From the NCBI GenBank assembly GCA_943325655.2, contig CALPQG020000024.1:1-13157 (forward strand): a stretch of DNA of 13,157 nt. Reading direction: 5' to 3'. This document shows, piece by piece, positions 6,926 to 13,157 of the stretch. Every line of letters starts with the position of its first letter. Position 1 is the first letter of the stretch. Made by a program: the position numbers and the translations under genes. The notes under the pieces are model-generated. The model made no database searches. It had not been told where the DNA came from and worked only from the letters and a program-made list of their open reading frames with translations. Origin of the DNA: Bifidobacterium breve (GTDB taxonomy: Bacteria > Bacteroidota > Bacteroidia > Cytophagales > UBA9547).

Positions 6926-8039
6926 ATTTTATCACCCTGGCAATTTGAATCGAAGTATCCACAAAAACCAATTTATCATTGGCATTGCGCTCTATGTGGT
7001 AATAAGCTTCGTTGAGCAAATTCATAATGGGTTCAATATTCTTATCGTTCACTACTTTTGCAAAGTTTTTCACAAAAGCCAGGCTCTCTTCTGGAAGTTT
7101 CACCATTCCAGGATGGCCATAATTCATCACCAAAGCATCACGTAATACCGTGAGGGCGAAGTATAACAACGCTTTTTGACCTTCACGTTTTAATTCATGA
7201 AATTCATCAGCCATCAAAACCATTTCAGTATAGTTTCGGGAAAAGCAATGCCTCATCCACAATTGAAAAATGGGTAAATTGTCATTTTTAACCTCATTCA
7301 AAATGGTAAAAGCAGCTTGAAGATTTCCATCGGCAAGGTGTGCTATTTGAGCCGCATTTTTGGGTAATACTTCTAATCTTTCTACCAAGTATTTTTCTAT
7401 TTCATCGGCAGCAAAGCTTCTTATATTGATGAGTTGTGTTCTAGAAATAATCGTTGTCATGATTTTCTCCGCATCATTGACCACTAAAATAAATACCGTT
7501 TTAGGAGAAGGCTCTTCTAAAATTTTCAACATGGCATTAGCTGGCGCTGCGGCCATCATTTGTGGCTGCCACATAATCACCACTTTGTAAGTTCCTTCAA
7601 AAGCTTTGAGCGACAAGTCTTTGATCATCTCTCTAACTTCATCTACTGCAATAGACATTTGCTTGTTGTCTACGCCAGCAAAAGTCGACCAATCTTGCAC
7701 TCCAGCATAAGGCATTTCCTGAACAAATCCCCTCCAATTGGTCATCAACTCCGCTCTTGCACTTCCTTTCTCTTCAATTTTTCCAGCAACGGGAAACAAA
7801 AAATGTAAATCAGGATGAACCAGTTTACCCATTTTACTACAAGAACCACATTTTCCACATGAATCGGTTTCGCCTTTGTCCTCACAATTAAGGTAGGTAG
7901 CATAAGCCAAAGCCATCGCTAAATTAGCACTTCCATCACGGCCCAAAAATAGTTGTGCATGGGCTACATGGTTATTTCTTACCGAATTGATAAGCGTTTG
8001 TTTGGTATCTTCAAGTCCGACTATTTCTGAAAAAAGCAT
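6924..8039 (-). CDS. holB: DNA polymerase III delta' subunit
   Basis: Delta' is the non-ATP-hydrolysing member of the clamp loader that places the sliding clamp on DNA. The 371-residue protein begins MLFSEIVGLEDTKQTLINSV and shows FLGRDGSANLAMALA (31-45). This is a degenerate P-loop without the GKT lysine, as expected for delta'. Cys52, Cys61, Cys64 and Cys67 form a zinc module. ANAMLKILEEPSPKT (167-181) is the classic clamp-loader segment, and IISRTQL (197-203) is the sensor/arginine-finger region. Here the usual SRC triplet is SRT, but Arg200 is kept. The rest is the helical C-terminal collar domain. A DnaX reading is disfavoured by the degenerate P-loop and length. The gene lies 47 bp downstream of the GlmU-like gene and 163 bp upstream of hemC. 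Confidence 0.93.
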   Translation of the reverse strand: MLFSEIVGLEDTKQTLINSVRNNHVAHAQLFLGRDGSANLAMALAYATYLNCEDKGETDSCGKCGSCSKMGKLVHPDLHFLFPVAGKIEEKGSARAELMTNWRGFVQEMPYAGVQDWSTFAGVDNKQMSIAVDEVREMIKDLSLKAFEGTYKVVIMWQPQMMAAAPANAMLKILEEPSPKTVFILVVNDAEKIMTTIISRTQLINIRSFAADEIEKYLVERLEVLPKNAAQIAHLADGNLQAAFTILNEVKNDNLPIFQLWMRHCFSRNYTEMVLMADEFHELKREGQKALLYFALTVLRDALVMNYGHPGMVKLPEESLAFVKNFAKVVNDKNIEPIMNLLNEAYYHIERNANDKLVFVDTSIQIARVIK

Positions 8040-8086
8040 CTTTTTGTTTTAGTTCACCGGTTTTTAACTAGGGTCTTAAATATTCC

Positions 8087-9232
8087 CTAGCGAATTTCAT
8101 TGTTGTAAATATGATGAAGGATATTCCTTTCGGTTTCATTGTAAGTTTTACCTTTGGATTTCATCCAATTGGCCGCCATTTCATCAAGCTTATGGATATC
8201 AAATATTTCTCCTTTATCGCCCCATGAAAAAGAAGGAACAAATTTGGGAGGAAATCCTGTCCCAAATATATTCGCGGCAATACCAACAACAGTTCCGGTA
8301 TTCACCATGGTATTGATTCCTGTTTTGGAATGATCTCCCATAAACAAACCACAGTTGGTTCTACCGCAATTTTCATAGGTTTTGGAAACATAATCCCAAA
8401 CCCTTACGGTAGAGAAATTATTTTTCAGGTTTGAATTGTTGGTATCTGCACCCAGGTTACACCACTCTCCAATCACAGCATTTCCCAGATAACCTTCATG
8501 TCCTTTATTGCTATTGGCAAAAATCACCGCATTGTTGACTTCTCCGCCGACAACCGAATGAGGACCTACAGTAGTATTTCCACGAATTTTTGCCCCCATG
8601 TTGACACGTGAATTTTCACACAATGCGAAAGGACCTTCAATTACAGCTCCGGGTTTTATTTCTGCATTTTTGCCAATATACACAGGTCCTGTTTCCGTAT
8701 TGATTACAGCAGCTTTCATCACCGCTCCTTCTTCTACAAAAAGCTCGTTGCCATATATTGCAGTATAAATATCGCTGGTACCATAAGACCTTCTTCCTGC
8801 AGTTATCAACTCAAAATCAGCCCTGATTTGCTCTCCGTTATTACTAAAAATATCCCAAAGGTGGTTGATAAGGGTAACAGGGTAAGGAAATTCAGAAACA
8901 ATATTGGGTGTAAAGTGTGCACCACGATAAGCCAATAAAACGCCATTTTTGACCAAAGCATTATTGGTCGACAATGTAAATATGGCATTTACCAATTGAT
9001 TATCAGGTAACAATGCCCCGTTTATCCAAAAATTGTCTTTTGAAATTTTGGTAGGGAATTTTTCGGATAAATAAGCTTCCGTTTGCCATGAAACACTACT
9101 AGCCGAAAGTCTTTTTTGCCACTTTTCTCCGATTGTTAAAATACCAACCCTAAATTCAGCAACAGGTCTTGTATATGCCAGAGGCAACAATTTTTTACGG
9201 TGGGAAGGACTATCGAAAAGTATAATGTTCAT
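8087..9232 (-). CDS. GlmU-like putative sugar nucleotidyl-/acetyltransferase
   Basis: The 381-residue protein matches the alternative GlmU-like family of Bacteroidota. Residues 1-150 form a reduced nucleotidyltransferase-like domain with LPLAYTRPVAEFRVGIL (16-32). The usual pyrophosphorylase signature G-x-G-T-R-M is absent. Residues about 165-330 are hexapeptide repeats of a left-handed beta-helix (VYIGKNAEIKPGAVIEGP, 184-201). GHEGYLGNAVIGEWCNLGADT (244-264) corresponds to the acetyltransferase part of GlmU. By analogy it would act on glucosamine-1-phosphate or another sugar phosphate for envelope precursors, but substrate and activity are inferred. The next gene upstream is rpmE2, and an intrinsic terminator ends only nine bases before this start codon. 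Confidence 0.85.
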   Translation of the reverse strand: MNIILFDSPSHRKKLLPLAYTRPVAEFRVGILTIGEKWQKRLSASSVSWQTEAYLSEKFPTKISKDNFWINGALLPDNQLVNAIFTLSTNNALVKNGVLLAYRGAHFTPNIVSEFPYPVTLINHLWDIFSNNGEQIRADFELITAGRRSYGTSDIYTAIYGNELFVEEGAVMKAAVINTETGPVYIGKNAEIKPGAVIEGPFALCENSRVNMGAKIRGNTTVGPHSVVGGEVNNAVIFANSNKGHEGYLGNAVIGEWCNLGADTNNSNLKNNFSTVRVWDYVSKTYENCGRTNCGLFMGDHSKTGINTMVNTGTVVGIAANIFGTGFPPKFVPSFSWGDKGEIFDIHKLDEMAANWMKSKGKTYNETERNILHHIYNNEIR

Positions 9233-9240
9233 GGGCTAAA

Positions 9241-9278
9241 AATAAAAAAGTCTCTTTGATAAAACTATCAAAGAGACT
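9241..9278 (-). terminator. Intrinsic terminator after rpmE2
   Basis: AGTCTCTTTGATA (9249-9261) and TATCAAAGAGACT (9266-9278) form a perfect 13-bp stem with a four-base loop. On the minus strand the stem is followed directly by TTTTTTATT. It begins 24 bp after the rpmE2 stop and ends just before the GlmU-like ATG, so expression of that gene requires read-through or a start site I could not find. Confidence 0.9.
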
Positions 9279-9301
9279 CTTAATTTATAAATTTTACAAA
9301 A

Positions 9302-9562
9302 TTACTTTGTAATTTCTTTTTTTGCGGCGAAACGTTTGTTGAATTTATCAACACGTCCTGCTGTATCCAAGAATACTTTTTTACCAGTATAAAATGGATG
9401 AGATGCAGAAGTAACCTCAAGTTTGATTACAGGATAAGTATTACCATCTTCCCAAACCGTAGTTTCTTCAGATTTCATGGTTGATTTTGTAAGGAATTTG
9501 AAATCTACTGATGAATCTTGAAATACAACGTAGTGGTAATCTGGATGAATATCTGGTTTCAT
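9302..9562 (-). CDS. rpmE2: 50S ribosomal protein L31 type B
   Basis: This is a small large-subunit ribosomal protein that helps bridge the subunits. The 86 residues begin MKPDIHPDYHYVVFQDSS and contain SASHPFYTGKKVFLDTAGRVDKF (53-75), the L31 core. There are no cysteines, so this is the zinc-free type B form; its length fits. The ATG at 9562 lies about 40 bases after a near-ideal promoter, and the gene ends at its own terminator, so it is probably a single-gene transcript with partial read-through. Confidence 0.97.
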   Translation of the reverse strand: MKPDIHPDYHYVVFQDSSVDFKFLTKSTMKSEETTVWEDGNTYPVIKLEVTSASHPFYTGKKVFLDTAGRVDKFNKRFAAKKEITK

Positions 9563-9864
9563 TGTAACTATTGTTAAATTATTGTTATCGCTTTATATAA
9601 TCGGAACGCAAAACTAAACATTTATTTAATATAACCAAAGTGCTTTACCATAAATTAATTGAAATTCCCTCATTTAAATGAAAAAAAACAGGTATAATCT
9701 CCAAAATATACCCAACTTCAAACAAAGTATTCTTATATAAAGGAATGTTTTATATTTAGAAACGATTATTATTGTAAAACATTAAGTACGAGCCTTTCGT
9801 TAATGCTCAAATTAGTGGCAAAAATTCTCTATTCTGGGGATTTACATTCCAATTGACTTAAAAA
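9563..9864. other. Divergent intergenic region between rpmE2 and the outer-membrane gene
   Basis: This 302-bp AT-rich spacer holds the rpmE2 promoter (9609-9639). For the plus-strand gene the best candidate is TATTATTG at 9768-9775 with AATG at 9745-9748, 19 bp apart. It has one mismatch in the -7 box and two in the -33 box, so it is only a weak match. I see no ORF, RNA gene or long repeat in the rest. Confidence 0.7.
9609..9639 (-). promoter_or_regulatory. Bacteroidota sigma-ABfr promoter of rpmE2
   Basis: On the minus strand TTTG (9639-9636) is followed after exactly 19 bases by TAGTTTTG (9616-9609). This is a full match to the Bacteroidota -33/-7 consensus TTTG-N19-TAnnTTTG. The start of transcription would fall near 9602, giving a leader of about 40 bases before the rpmE2 ATG. 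The cognate primary sigma factor is encoded in this window at 11177-12040. Confidence 0.85.
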
Positions 9865-11010
9865 ATGAAATTCACCCCTATCCTTATATCCCTTTTTCTA
9901 TGGAGTACTTTCCTTGTAAATGCTCAATCTGAAAACAAAATCAAAAAAAAATCTACTACCTCAATTTCAAGTTGTGATAGTACAGCCTCCATTTATCAAA
10001 ACAAACTCACCTATTTTAATATTAACAAAACGGATAGCATGCAGCACATCTTAAACAAATGGGAACAGGGTTGCGGGAAAGTTGAACCTATTTTGCGGTT
10101 AGAAGTTTTAATGGCCATCCATAACTCTACTTTTGTTGACAGTAACCATCAAATGTACATCGACAATTATGTCAATAAATACATTGATAGAATTACGGCG
10201 ACCAACGAACCCAAGTACCATTTAATTTATGAAAGCCAAAAAGATTATTATGATTTCATTCCTCTTAGAGGCGAATTTGATAACTGGACAAAACAGATTG
10301 CCATCGATTTACTCCCAAAACAAATAAACAATTCTTCAGAATATTTGTTGTGTCTGCTCCTTTCTGACAATATCAAATCGTTTAATGATGCCATCAATAC
10401 GGATAGTTTGAGCAACAGTAAAATCAAAAACAATTTTAAAATAATTGATGAGGACAATGCGTCTATAATCAATTTGAATTTAATTTCTGGTGTTTGGATT
10501 CCTTTGGGAATGATGTCCAATACATTTTATCCAAGCCCTCAAATAGGGATAAAAATCAACCTTCCCATTTTCAAAACATTATCATTTGGTATAGGAATCC
10601 ATTTGCAATTTTTAAACAATGTAAAAGCACTTGAAGTCAAATCCAATGACAATGTATTACAAGCAAAAGGAAGTACTGGATTAAATTTCAGCGCGTATCT
10701 CTCCAAAGAATATAAGTTGGGTAAATCCTTATTAATAGATGGAATTGGTGGAGTGGGTATTGGTCGTATCCACACTACTTTAGCAATTCCTCCCGACCCT
10801 ACTTTAATCAATCAAAAAATTGAAGATCAATATTATAGCATACAAACCATTGACTGCTCATTTGGAGTAAATATCAAGAAGAAAATTTTCAAGAAAAGTA
10901 CCATTGGTCTCAACCTAAGCTATAACTACACCCCATTTTACCTCGATTCAACCTTGGCTACAAGCATTGGATACAATTCCACCAGTATTGGTTTACTTTA
11001 TACATTTTAA
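9865..11010 (+). CDS. Exported protein with probable C-terminal outer-membrane beta-barrel
   Basis: The 381-residue protein starts with a signal peptide (MKFTPILISLFLWSTFLVNA, cleavage expected after Ala20). Residues about 35-200 are mixed, largely helical by eye, and include KWEQGCGKVEPILRLEVLMA (65-84). Cys37 and Cys70 could form a disulfide. From about 203 the sequence alternates polar and hydrophobic residues (IGIKINL, LSFGIGIHLQFL, TGLNFSAYLS, LLIDGIGGVGIG, SFGVNIKK, TIGLNLSYNY) and ends SIGLLYTF with a terminal Phe. That pattern is typical of an outer-membrane barrel of about eight strands. I do not recognise a named family; a porin-like or membrane-anchoring role is inference. It is the only plus-strand gene in the right half and converges on rpoD. 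Confidence 0.85.
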   Translation: MKFTPILISLFLWSTFLVNAQSENKIKKKSTTSISSCDSTASIYQNKLTYFNINKTDSMQHILNKWEQGCGKVEPILRLEVLMAIHNSTFVDSNHQMYIDNYVNKYIDRITATNEPKYHLIYESQKDYYDFIPLRGEFDNWTKQIAIDLLPKQINNSSEYLLCLLLSDNIKSFNDAINTDSLSNSKIKNNFKIIDEDNASIINLNLISGVWIPLGMMSNTFYPSPQIGIKINLPIFKTLSFGIGIHLQFLNNVKALEVKSNDNVLQAKGSTGLNFSAYLSKEYKLGKSLLIDGIGGVGIGRIHTTLAIPPDPTLINQKIEDQYYSIQTIDCSFGVNIKKKIFKKSTIGLNLSYNYTPFYLDSTLATSIGYNSTSIGLLYTF

Positions 11011-11035
11011 GGCTTTATTGAGAGGTACAATTTGT

Positions 11036-11116
11036 ATGAAGACAATATGGTTGTTTCTCTCCGCCCTAGCTGATGAGGACACGAACCAAGGTAAGAAAAT
11101 TCACCGTTTACTGTGA
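11036..11116 (+). CDS. Possible 26-residue small ORF with signal-peptide-like start
   Basis: An ATG at 11036 opens 26 codons to TGA at 11114-11116: MKTIWLFLSALA followed by DEDTNQGKKIHRLL. It starts 25 bp after the outer-membrane gene stop and ends 10 bp before the terminator hairpin, so it would be on the same mRNA. The start has a lysine, then a hydrophobic run ending A-L-A, like a short export signal or a single membrane segment. Codons in the middle are richer in G+C than in neighbouring genes. An ORF this short can easily arise by chance, and the segment may instead be a structured 3' region. Confidence 0.25.
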   Translation: MKTIWLFLSALADEDTNQGKKIHRLL

Positions 11117-11125
11117 AAGCAAAAA

Positions 11126-11157
11126 GCCACTGAAATTAAATTTCAGTGGCTTTTTTT
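11126..11157. terminator. Bidirectional intrinsic terminator
   Basis: GCCACTGAAAT (11126-11136) and ATTTCAGTGGC (11140-11150) form a perfect 11-bp stem with a three-base loop. T7 follows on the plus strand (11151-11157) and A5 precedes it (11121-11125), giving a T-tract for the minus strand. It can therefore end both the plus-strand outer-membrane transcript and the rpoD transcript from the right. Confidence 0.93.
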
Positions 11158-11176
11158 ATACATTTACTATTTAAGA

Positions 11177-12040
11177 TTATCCTAAATATACTTTCAATGC
11201 CTTACTTCTAGAAGTATGTCTTAAACGACGGATCGCTTTTTCTTTGATCTGACGAACACGTTCACGCGTTAAGCTAAATTTCTCTCCAATTTCTTCAAGA
11301 GTCATGGAATGTTCACCATTTAAACCGAAGTATAAAGTGATTACATCCGCTTCACGTTGTGTTAAGGTAGACAATGCTCTTTGAACTTCTCTTCTTAATG
11401 AGTCATTGATCAAACCTGAATCTGGTTTGTCTTCACTGTCATTTTCAAGAACATCCAACAAACTATTTTCTTCTCCTTGCACGAAAGGTGCATCCATAGA
11501 TACGTGACGACCAGAGATTTTCAAGGTATCTACCACTTCAGAAGTTGACACCTCTAATACCTCGGCAAGTTCATCTGGAGATGGTTCACGTTCAAATTTT
11601 TGTTCTAATTCAGAAAAGGTTTTAGAAATTTTATTCAACGAACCTACCCTATTCAATGGCAACCTTACAATTCTAGACTGTTCGGCCAAAGCTTGCAAAA
11701 TCGATTGACGAATCCACCAAACGGCATAAGAAATAAACTTAAACCCACGTGTTTCATCAAAACGTTGTGCTGCTTTAATTAAACCCAAATTCCCCTCATT
11801 GATCAAATCTCCCAAAGATAGACCTTGGTTTTGATATTGTTTCGCTACAGAAACCACGAATCGCAAGTTGGCTTTGGTGAGTTTTTCAAGGGCCAATTGA
11901 TCGCCCTCTCTAATCCTTTTGGCTAAATCTACTTCCTCATCAGGAGTTAATAAATCTACCTTGCCTATTTCCTGCAGATACTTGTCAAGAGATTGACTCT
12001 CTCTATTGGTGATCTGTTTGCTAATTTTTAGCTGTCTCAT
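11177..12040 (-). CDS. rpoD: Primary RNA polymerase sigma factor RpoD (sigma-ABfr)
   Basis: This is the housekeeping sigma factor that directs RNA polymerase to promoters. At 287 residues it is the short form of Bacteroidota, lacking the large region 1.1 and spacer of proteobacterial RpoD. Region 1.2 is near 15-45. Region 2 follows, with LTKANLRFVVSVAKQYQNQG (54-73), INEGNLGLIKAAQRFD (80-95) and the promoter-melting/-10 helix KFISYAVWWIRQSI (101-114). Region 3 comes next, and region 4 has the helix-turn-helix TLEEIGEKFSLTRERVRQIK (247-266). The start MRQLKISKQITNRES is the usual one. It begins 29 bp after the pnp stop and is probably co-transcribed with it, a common arrangement in this phylum. 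Confidence 0.97.
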   Translation of the reverse strand: MRQLKISKQITNRESQSLDKYLQEIGKVDLLTPDEEVDLAKRIREGDQLALEKLTKANLRFVVSVAKQYQNQGLSLGDLINEGNLGLIKAAQRFDETRGFKFISYAVWWIRQSILQALAEQSRIVRLPLNRVGSLNKISKTFSELEQKFEREPSPDELAEVLEVSTSEVVDTLKISGRHVSMDAPFVQGEENSLLDVLENDSEDKPDSGLINDSLRREVQRALSTLTQREADVITLYFGLNGEHSMTLEEIGEKFSLTRERVRQIKEKAIRRLRHTSRSKALKVYLG

Positions 12041-12069
12041 TTATTTACCAACAGGTTTAAAATGATGAA

Positions 12070-13157
12070 TTATTTTTCTGCTGTCTCAGGTTTTGGTAAC
12101 AATACCTTTCTAGACAATCTGAATTTTCCGGTTTTCTTATCTACTTCAACAAGTTGAACTTTAACCATTTCTCCAATTTCAAGTACACCATCCATCGTAT
12201 CCAAACGCTCCCATTTAATTTCAGAGATATGAAGTAGTCCATCTTTTCCTGGCAAGAATTCAACAAATGCCCCAAAAGGCTGAATTGCTTTTACTTTACC
12301 TTCATATACTTCACCAATCTCAGGAACCATTACAATGTCTTTGATACGTTGTACCGCAATATCCATTGACTCTTTGGTAGTTGCAAAAATACTTACAACA
12401 CCCATATTATTTACTTCTTCAATTACTACAGTAGCGCCAGAAGTTTTTTGAATGTCTTGTATAATTTTACCACCTGGCCCGATAACCGCACCAATCATTT
12501 CTCTTTCAATTTTAATAACTACTGAACGAGGAGCGTGAGGTTTAAGGTCAGCGTTAGGTGTAGAAATAGTTTTAGCCATTTCAGCCAAAATATGTAACCT
12601 ACCATTTTTAGCTTGTTCTAAAGCTTCAGACAATACTTGGTGAGACAAGCCGTCAACTTTGATGTCCATCTGACAAGCAGTGATACCAGCCGTAGTACCG
12701 GTTACTTTAAAGTCCATATCACCAAGATGATCTTCATCACCTAAAATATCAGACAATACTGCATATTTACCAGTTTTAGCATCAGAAATTAATCCCATGG
12801 CAATACCAGAAACAGGCGCTTTAATCGCGATACCTGCATCCATAAGTGCCAATGTTCCAGCACAAACTGTTGCCATAGAAGAAGAACCGTTTGATTCTAA
12901 AATATCTGAAACAATTCTAATGGTATATGGGTTGTTTTCGGCAGCAGGTAAAACTTTTTTCAAAGCTCTCATCGCTAAATTACCATGTCCAACTTCTCTA
13001 CGACCAACGCCTCTGTTAGGCTTAGCTTCTCCAGTTGAAAAACCAGGGAAGTTATAGTGAAGCATGAATTTGTTATATCCTTCAAAAGTTGCACTGTCAA
13101 TCATTTGTTCGTCAAGTTTAGTACCTAACGTAACAGTTGTCAATGATTGTGTTTCAC
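12070..13157 (-). CDS. pnp: Polynucleotide phosphorylase, C-terminal part (5' end beyond right edge)
   Basis: PNPase degrades RNA 3'-to-5' with phosphate and is a trimer in the cytoplasm. The frame is open to the window edge (…ETQSLTTVTLGT), so the apparent TTG start at 13143 is internal; about half the protein is present. Visible parts, counted from that TTG: the second RNase PH domain (1-~205) with SNGSSSMATVCAGTLALMDAG and the catalytic ILGDEDHLGDMDFKV; a KH domain with IGAVIGPGGKIIQDIQKTSGA; and an S1 domain with GEVYEGKVKAIQPFGAFVEF. It ends in a short tail. The catalytic aspartates are intact. It lies 29 bp upstream of rpoD. Confidence 0.97.
   Translation of the reverse strand, partial: ETQSLTTVTLGTKLDEQMIDSATFEGYNKFMLHYNFPGFSTGEAKPNRGVGRREVGHGNLAMRALKKVLPAAENNPYTIRIVSDILESNGSSSMATVCAGTLALMDAGIAIKAPVSGIAMGLISDAKTGKYAVLSDILGDEDHLGDMDFKVTGTTAGITACQMDIKVDGLSHQVLSEALEQAKNGRLHILAEMAKTISTPNADLKPHAPRSVVIKIEREMIGAVIGPGGKIIQDIQKTSGATVVIEEVNNMGVVSIFATTKESMDIAVQRIKDIVMVPEIGEVYEGKVKAIQPFGAFVEFLPGKDGLLHISEIKWERLDTMDGVLEIGEMVKVQLVEVDKKTGKFRLSRKVLLPKPETAEK

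Noticed and set aside
8068..8090. CTAGGG/CCCTAG inverted repeat at the GlmU-like stop codon as a terminator.
   Set aside because: The stem is only six pairs with an 11-base loop, overlaps the stop codon and has no T-tract.
10248..10811. Two minus-strand frames of 90 codons inside the outer-membrane protein gene.
   Set aside because: Both are antisense shadows of a gene with a clear signal peptide and barrel pattern.
11070..11085. Hammerhead-ribozyme-like core: CTGATGA followed by CGAA.
   Set aside because: Stem II would be a single pair and GAA is followed by C. I found no stem I partner for CCCTAG and no workable stem III with a cleavage triplet in either type I or type III order.
11060..11095. 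tRNA-like stretch on the minus strand containing GGTTCGTGTCC.
   Set aside because: The T-stem would have only two pairs, the loop lacks the conserved A, and there is no matching acceptor or anticodon arm.
13141..13143. TTG at 13143 as the true start of a short PNPase.
   Set aside because: The frame continues upstream as E-T-Q-S-L, matching the conserved GETQ segment of the second RNase PH domain, so the gene is simply cut by the window edge.

Overview
This is an AT-rich stretch of a Bacteroidota chromosome, mostly housekeeping genes. Four things point to that phylum. The short primary sigma factor begins MRQLKISKQ. The pnp gene sits directly upstream of rpoD. The 50S L31 is type B and next to an unusual GlmU-like protein. 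A near-ideal Bacteroidota promoter (TTTG-N19-TAnnTTTG) lies in front of rpmE2. I cannot place it more precisely than a Cytophagia/Saprospiria/Chitinophagia/Flavobacteriia-type organism.

Layout. Positions 1-1317 (minus strand) hold mnmA, followed 30 bp later by the N-terminal part of a lipoprotein that runs off the left edge. Diverging from it, on the plus strand (1483-2088), is a TrpF-like TIM barrel in which both expected catalytic positions appear replaced. A long minus-strand block then runs from 9562 down to 2141. In transcription order it is rpmE2, a GlmU-like acyl/nucleotidyltransferase, holB (DNA polymerase III delta'), hemC (porphobilinogen deaminase), a cytoplasmic GH63/MGH1-like glycosidase and an orphan ABC-3 metal-transporter permease. 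An intrinsic terminator separates rpmE2 from the GlmU-like gene. A 302-bp divergent spacer carries the rpmE2 promoter and leads on the plus strand to an exported protein with a probable C-terminal outer-membrane beta-barrel (9865-11010). That gene converges on rpoD, with a shared bidirectional terminator at 11126-11150. The right end is pnp (5' end outside the window) followed by rpoD, probably one transcript.

The genes serve tRNA thiolation, haem synthesis, replication, translation, RNA decay, transcription, envelope-sugar and storage-sugar metabolism and metal uptake. There is no mobile element, CRISPR array, prophage or evident defence system, and I do not see a convincing new multi-gene system. 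The parts worth a second look are small: the catalytically altered TrpF paralogue; a heptamer tandem repeat between the glycosidase and the permease, whose permease appears to start at TTG; a 14-mer shared just downstream of two genes' stop codons; a G+C-rich segment with a 26-codon signal-peptide-like ORF between the outer-membrane gene and its terminator; and the terminator placed immediately before the GlmU-like start codon.
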